Assembly (NCBI RefSeq): GCF_023227875.1
Contig: NZ_JALOCH010000006.1
Location: 62,001 to 126,000 of the forward strand
Source: Methanoregula sp.
GTDB lineage: Archaea; Halobacteriota; Methanomicrobia; Methanomicrobiales; Methanospirillaceae
Length of the DNA stretch: 64,000 bases
Direction: 5' to 3'
The notes beneath the pieces were generated by a model. That model searched no databases, was not told the origin of the DNA, and worked only from the letters and a program-made list of their open reading frames with translations. Shown piece by piece: positions 60,013 to 64,000 of the stretch; positions within the stretch are counted from its first letter, which is position 1; each line of letters begins with the position of its first letter. The position numbers and the translations under genes were made by a program.

Positions 60013-60576
60013 TCACTCCTGTTTCAGCTTCTTTCCGGCACTCCATGCATCACCGGCATACTTGCCGAGAGTCCAGTAGCGGTTGTCGGGCATGGTCAGG
60101 AAGAGCGGGTCGATCTCGGGGAAATCCGGTTTTCCATCCTTGATCACTCTGCCATCAGCATAGGCCCCGACAATCTCGCCGATATAGAGGCCGTGTGTCG
60201 GGAGGGACACGGTCTGGACAAGCCGGCATTCAAGGGTGACCGGGCATTCCGTAATCATTGGTGCTGTCTTCAGCGAACCGTAAAAGACGTTAAAGACCTT
60301 CGATTTGTCGGTCTTCTCACCAGAGACGAGCCCGCAGTAATCGGTCTTTTCGAGGAGATCCGATGAGGGGATGTTCACCGAGAACGTCTTAGCCGTTGTC
60401 ATCCCTTTCGGGGTATAATGGTTGTTCGCAATTCCACAGGCAATCATAGGTGGGTTTCCATTCACCCGGGCACACCAGCCCACGGCCATGAAGTTATCCT
60501 TTCCGTTTACCTGCGTCCCGACAAGGACAACGGGCATAGGGATGAAAAAGTTGTTTCCAATCTGTTGTTTTTCCAT
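60013..60576 (-). CDS. Flavin reductase-like (FMN-binding) protein
   Basis: A 187-residue split-barrel flavoprotein with PMPVVLVGTQVNGKDNFMAVGWCARV, IANNHYTPKGMTTAKTFSVN, and a central LECRLVQ strand. It binds FMN and probably passes reducing power to partners. The start at 60576 is chosen over more distant codons for its homology and the AAGGAGCTTGAAG region upstream. First gene of the redox operon, divergent from the HxlR gene. Confidence 0.88.
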   Translation of the reverse strand: MEKQQIGNNFFIPMPVVLVGTQVNGKDNFMAVGWCARVNGNPPMIACGIANNHYTPKGMTTAKTFSVNIPSSDLLEKTDYCGLVSGEKTDKSKVFNVFYGSLKTAPMITECPVTLECRLVQTVSLPTHGLYIGEIVGAYADGRVIKDGKPDFPEIDPLFLTMPDNRYWTLGKYAGDAWSAGKKLKQE

Positions 60577-60686
60577 TTTTACTTCAAGCTCCTTTCGCTC
60601 AGGTGCCGGAACAGAAAACCATAAGCAGGAGGAATACATACGATTCTTCTGCAAGAGTAATCTGAACCATTAGATTAAAATCCGCC

Positions 60687-60715
60687 TTAACTGAATATAT
60701 AGGGACTACAGTTAA
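60687..60715. promoter_or_regulatory. Inverted repeat around a TATA box between the redox operon and hxlR
   Basis: TTAACTG (60687-60693) and CAGTTAA (60709-60715) are perfect inverted halves with a 15-base spacer that contains GAATATATAG, a TATA box. A second pair, TAATCT-N8-AGATTA, lies at about 60659-60678, and GGTAAC occurs at 60719 and 60737. The neighbouring HxlR protein is the obvious candidate ligand. Confidence 0.6.
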
Positions 60716-60747
60716 TTTGGTAACATACTTTCATCGAGGTAACCATA

Positions 60748-61122
60748 ATGTACACGAGGAACGGGAAGAGCTACCACTGCCCGGTCGAGGCGGCGCTGGA
60801 TGTCATTGGCGGGAAGTGGAAGCCGCTCATCCTCTGGGCGCTGGGGAACAATGTGCTCCGGTTCAACGAGCTGCAGAAGGGGCTGCCGGGAGTGAACACC
60901 AAGATGCTGACCAAGCAGCTACGCGAGCTGGAGGAGGACGGGATAATTACAAGAAAGGTATATGCTGAGGTGCCACCCCGGGTCGAATATACCATCACCG
61001 ATTTCGGAAAGACCCTCATCCCCATCCTGCAGGCTCTCTGCGACTGGGGGGCGGAGTATCTCGGGGTAAACGGGACGGAAGCCTCCCGGTGCCATACGAA
61101 GAAGGCCACAAAGAAGAAATAA
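60748..61122 (+). CDS. HxlR-family transcriptional regulator
   Basis: A 124-residue winged-helix protein, with CPVEAALDVIGGKWKPLILWAL (the HxlR signature with Cys near the N-terminus), RFNELQKGLPGVNTKMLTKQL as recognition helix and VPPRVEYTITDFGKTL as wing. Cys11 and the nearby redox genes suggest a thiol or quinone/electrophile sensor, as in other HxlR proteins. Divergent from the redox operon, with inverted repeats in between. Confidence 0.93.
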   Translation: MYTRNGKSYHCPVEAALDVIGGKWKPLILWALGNNVLRFNELQKGLPGVNTKMLTKQLRELEEDGIITRKVYAEVPPRVEYTITDFGKTLIPILQALCDWGAEYLGVNGTEASRCHTKKATKKK

Positions 61123-61235
61123 CCAAATCCCATCAAGCTGTTCTTTTTGTATCATCCAGTCCGTGCAGCAACACGAATCACATTCACTCCCTGCACGCCG
61201 CATCCCTTATCCCCAATTCCCGCGTACCATTTTTC

Positions 61236-61949
61236 ATGGACCCGGTTATTTCCCAAATCCGGCAGGAACTGGCGGCGCAGGCAGATCCCGATATACAAAA
61301 GACCTCAAAGCGGTTTTTTAAGGAAGATATCGTGTGTTACGGCATGAAGACGGCGACCGTGATCGCGATTGCCAAAAAGTACTGGAAAGAGATCAAAGGC
61401 CGCCCAAAACCAAAGATCTTCACCCTCTGCGAGGAGCTGTACCAGTCGGGATACATGGAGGAATCATTTATCGTTTCCGAATGGGCCCATGCCCTCTCAG
61501 GGAAGTACGAGAGGGAGGACCTCGCGATCTTTCAGCGCTGGATCGATACCTACATCACCAACTGGGCGTCCTGCGACGGGTTCTGCAACCACACGATGGG
61601 GGATTTCATCGAACAATATCCGGAATATATCGATGAACTGAAGCGCTGGACGCAGTCGAAGAACCGCTGGATGCGCCGGGCCGCAGCAGTATCACTCATT
61701 GTACCGGCAAAACACGGGAAGTTCCTGGAAGAATCCATGGAGATTGCCAGCCTGCTTTTGACGGATAAGGACGACATGGTGCAGAAAGGTTATGGCTGGC
61801 TCTTAAAGGAGGCGAGCCGGAAGCACACGGACGAGGTCTTCACCTATGTCATGAAGAACAAGAGGCAGATGCCCCGGACAGCGCTGCGGTATGCAATCGA
61901 GAAGATGCCAAAGGATCTCAAGGCAGAAGCAATGAAGAAGGACTGGTAG
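61236..61949 (+). CDS. DNA alkylation repair protein (AlkD-like, HEAT-type)
   Basis: A 237-residue helical-repeat protein: MDPVISQIRQELAAQADPD, then YGMKTATVIAIAKKYWKEIKG, NWASCDGFCNHTMGDFIEQY (the DNA-facing region with Trp, Asp and His) and WMRRAAAVSLIVPAKHG. AlkD-type glycosylases remove alkylated bases. The frame opens at 61089 but the natural start is 61236. No operon partner. Confidence 0.9.
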   Translation: MDPVISQIRQELAAQADPDIQKTSKRFFKEDIVCYGMKTATVIAIAKKYWKEIKGRPKPKIFTLCEELYQSGYMEESFIVSEWAHALSGKYEREDLAIFQRWIDTYITNWASCDGFCNHTMGDFIEQYPEYIDELKRWTQSKNRWMRRAAAVSLIVPAKHGKFLEESMEIASLLLTDKDDMVQKGYGWLLKEASRKHTDEVFTYVMKNKRQMPRTALRYAIEKMPKDLKAEAMKKDW

Positions 61950-62248
61950 AAAAATAATAGTTATGGTTAACCGGTGAGGAGGTATTGTCAGGGAGATACA
62001 TCCACACGAAGACCGCGATCACGGCCCCGAAATGATCTGGGCAAAAGTTCCCAGTAATTTAGCAAGGTACTTTTTCAGATCACTCATCCAAACCGCCCGA
62101 TATCCGTTGGATCCTTCGGATGTGTGGTTATCAGCTTCTGGGTTTATACAGGTATTGTGAATCCTGACCTTGCACGACAAGTAGGATAACTGCGAGAAAA
62201 ACCGCAATTATCACCATATTTAACTGAACGGGCTGCCTACGTTGAGCT
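61950..62248. other. Gene-free 300-bp spacer before the serpin gene
   Basis: I see no coding or RNA gene here. A/T-rich blocks at about 62205-62225 (ATTATCACCATATTTAAC) are suitably placed, 25-45 bases before the serpin ATG, to be its core promoter. Confidence 0.35.
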
Positions 62249-63583
62249 ATGGAAATCACCGCATGGAGAGGGCTGGCCATTCTCGTGCTACTCGTGCTTG
62301 GAGTGGTCCTCGCAGGGTGTACCGGCAACTCCGGAACATCTGGTGGGCAGGCCCTGCCCGCCGCTAGTCACTCGCCGTCCACCTCACCCGCTGCACCAGT
62401 AACTGGTTTACCGTTATTAGAGAGCGATGCCAGTATTATCGATGCCAACAACAAGTTCTCATCAGACCTGTACCGCCAGCTGGCAGCGAATCCCGCATCA
62501 TCAGGATCCAATATCTTCTTCTCGCCATTCTCCATTTCATCCGCCCTCGCGATCACGTACGAAGGGGCACGCGGAAAAACAGCTGACGAGATCCGGTCGG
62601 TCTTTTACTTTCCTGTAAATGAAACCGTACGGAGACAGGGTTTTTCACGAATAAATGGCTATCTCAACCAGCACGATAGCGGGTATACGCTAAGCACGGC
62701 AAATGCCCTCTGGGCCGAGAAAAGCTACGCGTTCCTTCCGGAGTATATCAGTACTGCCGGGACATATTACTCGGCCAATACAACGAACCTTGACTTCATC
62801 AGCCAGCCCGAGGTTTCCCGTATCACCATCAACCACTGGGTAGAAGAGAGAACCGCCAACAAGATCCGCGACCTTTTGCCCGCTGATTCCATCGATCCGC
62901 TGACCCGGCTCGTGATCACAAACGCGGTCTATTTCAAGGGAACATGGATGAAACAATTCGATGCGAACAAAACACAGGACGCAGAGTTTGAGGTCTCAAC
63001 AGGTAAAACCGTCACGGTCAGAATGATGCAGCGGACAGATGAAGGGGCCCTGTATTCCTATGCCTCAACCAAAGATCTCCAGATGCTTGAAATGCCCTAC
63101 ACCCATTCCAACGGCAAGGGGCTTTCTATGGTCATCCTTCTGCCTGCGATGAACAACATGTCAGTTGCGGAACAGTACCTAGATCCTGAGAAACTCTCCA
63201 CACTGGAACAGTCGGCATCATCGCAGCGCGTGATGGTGTACTTCCCGAAGTTCAAACTGGAGACCGAATACCGGTTGCCAAAAGTACTCTCTGCAATGGG
63301 GATGCCTACCGCCTTTTCCGATACTGCTGATTTCTCCGGGATGGATGGCAGGAAGGATCTCGTTATCAGTGAGGTTATCCACAAGGCATACGTGGATGTG
63401 AACGAAGAGGGCACGGAAGCCGCCGCAGCAACCGCCGTGGTAATGAAGCGGGCAATGGCGCCCCAGAACCAACAGGAAATTCCTGTATTCAGAGCAGACC
63501 ATCCGTTCATCTTCCTGATCCGGGATAATGATTCCGGAGCGATTCTCTTTGCCGGTCGTGTTGTCAACCCGGCAGGATCATAG
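62249..63583 (+). CDS. Serpin-family protease inhibitor, predicted lipoprotein
   Basis: A 444-residue protein with an N-terminal hydrophobic segment and lipobox-like LAGC (Cys24), then a Ser/Pro/Thr-rich linker to about residue 55 and a full serpin domain. Serpin landmarks are IFFSPFSISSALAITYEGA, LVITNAVYFKGTW and the C-terminal hinge DVNEEGTEAAAATAVV. ADHPFIFLIRDNDSG is also conserved. Counting from the hinge Glu as P17, P1-P1' would be Ala-Met, just after Lys-Arg. The short Ala-rich hinge fits an inhibitory serpin. The target is likely a surface or foreign serine protease. Confidence 0.93.
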   Translation: MEITAWRGLAILVLLVLGVVLAGCTGNSGTSGGQALPAASHSPSTSPAAPVTGLPLLESDASIIDANNKFSSDLYRQLAANPASSGSNIFFSPFSISSALAITYEGARGKTADEIRSVFYFPVNETVRRQGFSRINGYLNQHDSGYTLSTANALWAEKSYAFLPEYISTAGTYYSANTTNLDFISQPEVSRITINHWVEERTANKIRDLLPADSIDPLTRLVITNAVYFKGTWMKQFDANKTQDAEFEVSTGKTVTVRMMQRTDEGALYSYASTKDLQMLEMPYTHSNGKGLSMVILLPAMNNMSVAEQYLDPEKLSTLEQSASSQRVMVYFPKFKLETEYRLPKVLSAMGMPTAFSDTADFSGMDGRKDLVISEVIHKAYVDVNEEGTEAAAATAVVMKRAMAPQNQQEIPVFRADHPFIFLIRDNDSGAILFAGRVVNPAGS

Positions 63584-63592
63584 AAGGAGAAA

Positions 63593-63617
63593 AGGGCATA
63601 TTAGCCCTCTCTTTTTT
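63593..63617. terminator. Stem-loop and T-run after the serpin gene
   Basis: AGGGC/GCCCT (63593-63597 and 63604-63608) with loop ATATTA is followed by CTCTTTTTTA. It lies between two convergent genes. Confidence 0.5.
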
Positions 63618-63649
63618 ATTCGGAGACGCCGGCAGGTTCGCAGCAGGTT

Positions 63650-63880
63650 TCAGGGAATCTCTGAAGAGCGCAATCGCACCAGGCTGATGAGGTCTTCCAG
63701 GCTCCGGCACCGGTTGATCTCTTCAGAAGAGGCGAGCATCAGCAGGTCCTTCCCGGTCTGGACAAGTATTGCGGGGAATGAGATGAGGCCGGCCCCGATC
63801 TCCGACACAAATTCATTCCGGTTCAGGAACCGGGCCGGTATGCCGAGTTCCCTGACAAACCGTTTCCAGTCTTTCTTCAT
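63650..63880 (-). CDS. Small hypothetical protein
   Basis: A 76-residue protein: MKKDWKRFVRELGIPARFLN, then NEFVSEIGAGLISFPAILVQ, and ELVSL-like helices at the end. Composition and codon use are like the neighbours. The frame opens to 63973 but the ATG at 63880 is the best start. I do not recognise it. The remaining 120 bases to the window end show no gene. Confidence 0.6.
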   Translation of the reverse strand: MKKDWKRFVRELGIPARFLNRNEFVSEIGAGLISFPAILVQTGKDLLMLASSEEINRCRSLEDLISLVRLRSSEIP

Positions 63881-64000
63881 ACCTATTGGACTGTTCGTTA
63901 TCGCCGTAAGGTTGCAAAATTGTTTTGCGTGAGACGTGCCGGATTTTAAGGAGTAGTCCTTCATCCCTGGCAATACGCCGCTGTCGGCATTATATACGAA

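Overview
The window is from a methanogenic archaeon, most probably a hydrogenotrophic member of the Methanomicrobiales close to Methanoregula. The clade is inferred from gene content and not checked by a search. Supporting genes are the small subunit of DNA polymerase D, archaeal-type riboflavin synthase (RibC), two F420-biosynthesis CofH proteins, a Sec11-like signal peptidase, two membrane-bound energy-converting [NiFe] hydrogenases, an acetate uptake/activation pair (SatP and Acs), and AT-rich TATA boxes shortly before many start codons.

Layout. 1-2.9 kb is an arginine operon on the minus strand (argC, a CBS-domain gene, argJ, argB cut by the window edge). 3-6.6 kb holds an ADP-ribosylglycohydrolase divergent from acs and satP across a palindrome-rich promoter. 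6.6-9.1 kb holds trpB2 and an NAD-kinase-like gene. 9.6-13.4 kb is a Yip1 / CARDB-like / MacB-type ABC transporter operon. 13.4-18.1 kb is accessory: a methyltransferase, a small membrane protein, an inverted-repeat element, a DUF4143 ATPase and an AT-rich membrane protein. 18.1-21.8 kb has overlapping minus-strand genes aspC, ribH, ribC and a class V aminotransferase, divergent from purE. Just after purE lies a small element with inverted ends and a methyltransferase gene that is followed by a second, diverged copy of the purE 3' end, the scar of an insertion or recombination. 23-35 kb is mixed housekeeping: QueG-like protein, methyltransferase, DUF3795, LEA2, a G-run repeat cluster, thiC, MBL hydrolase, DUF123, flavoproteins, two cofH paralogues, signal peptidase, LysE exporter and polB (DP1).

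35.2-53.2 kb is the centre of the window, an energy-conservation island. A 12-gene group 4 hydrogenase operon has a complex-I-like membrane arm that includes a 1094-residue fusion of two antiporter-like subunits. A six-gene ech operon (echABCDEF) follows upstream on the same strand, and a divergent K+-independent membrane pyrophosphatase (hppA) lies beyond it. The hydrogenases would couple ferredoxin/H2 chemistry to ion transport, and HppA would recover pyrophosphate energy, including that made by the AMP-forming Acs near the start of the window.

53.2-64 kb carries a CARF-like winged-helix regulator, a coiled-coil protein, YHS and Cys-rich small proteins, a multi-PAS histidine kinase with an almost identical internal duplication, a three-gene redox operon divergent from an HxlR regulator, an AlkD-like repair protein, a lipoprotein serpin and a small hypothetical gene. 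I saw no rRNA, tRNA, CRISPR array, transposase or integrase.
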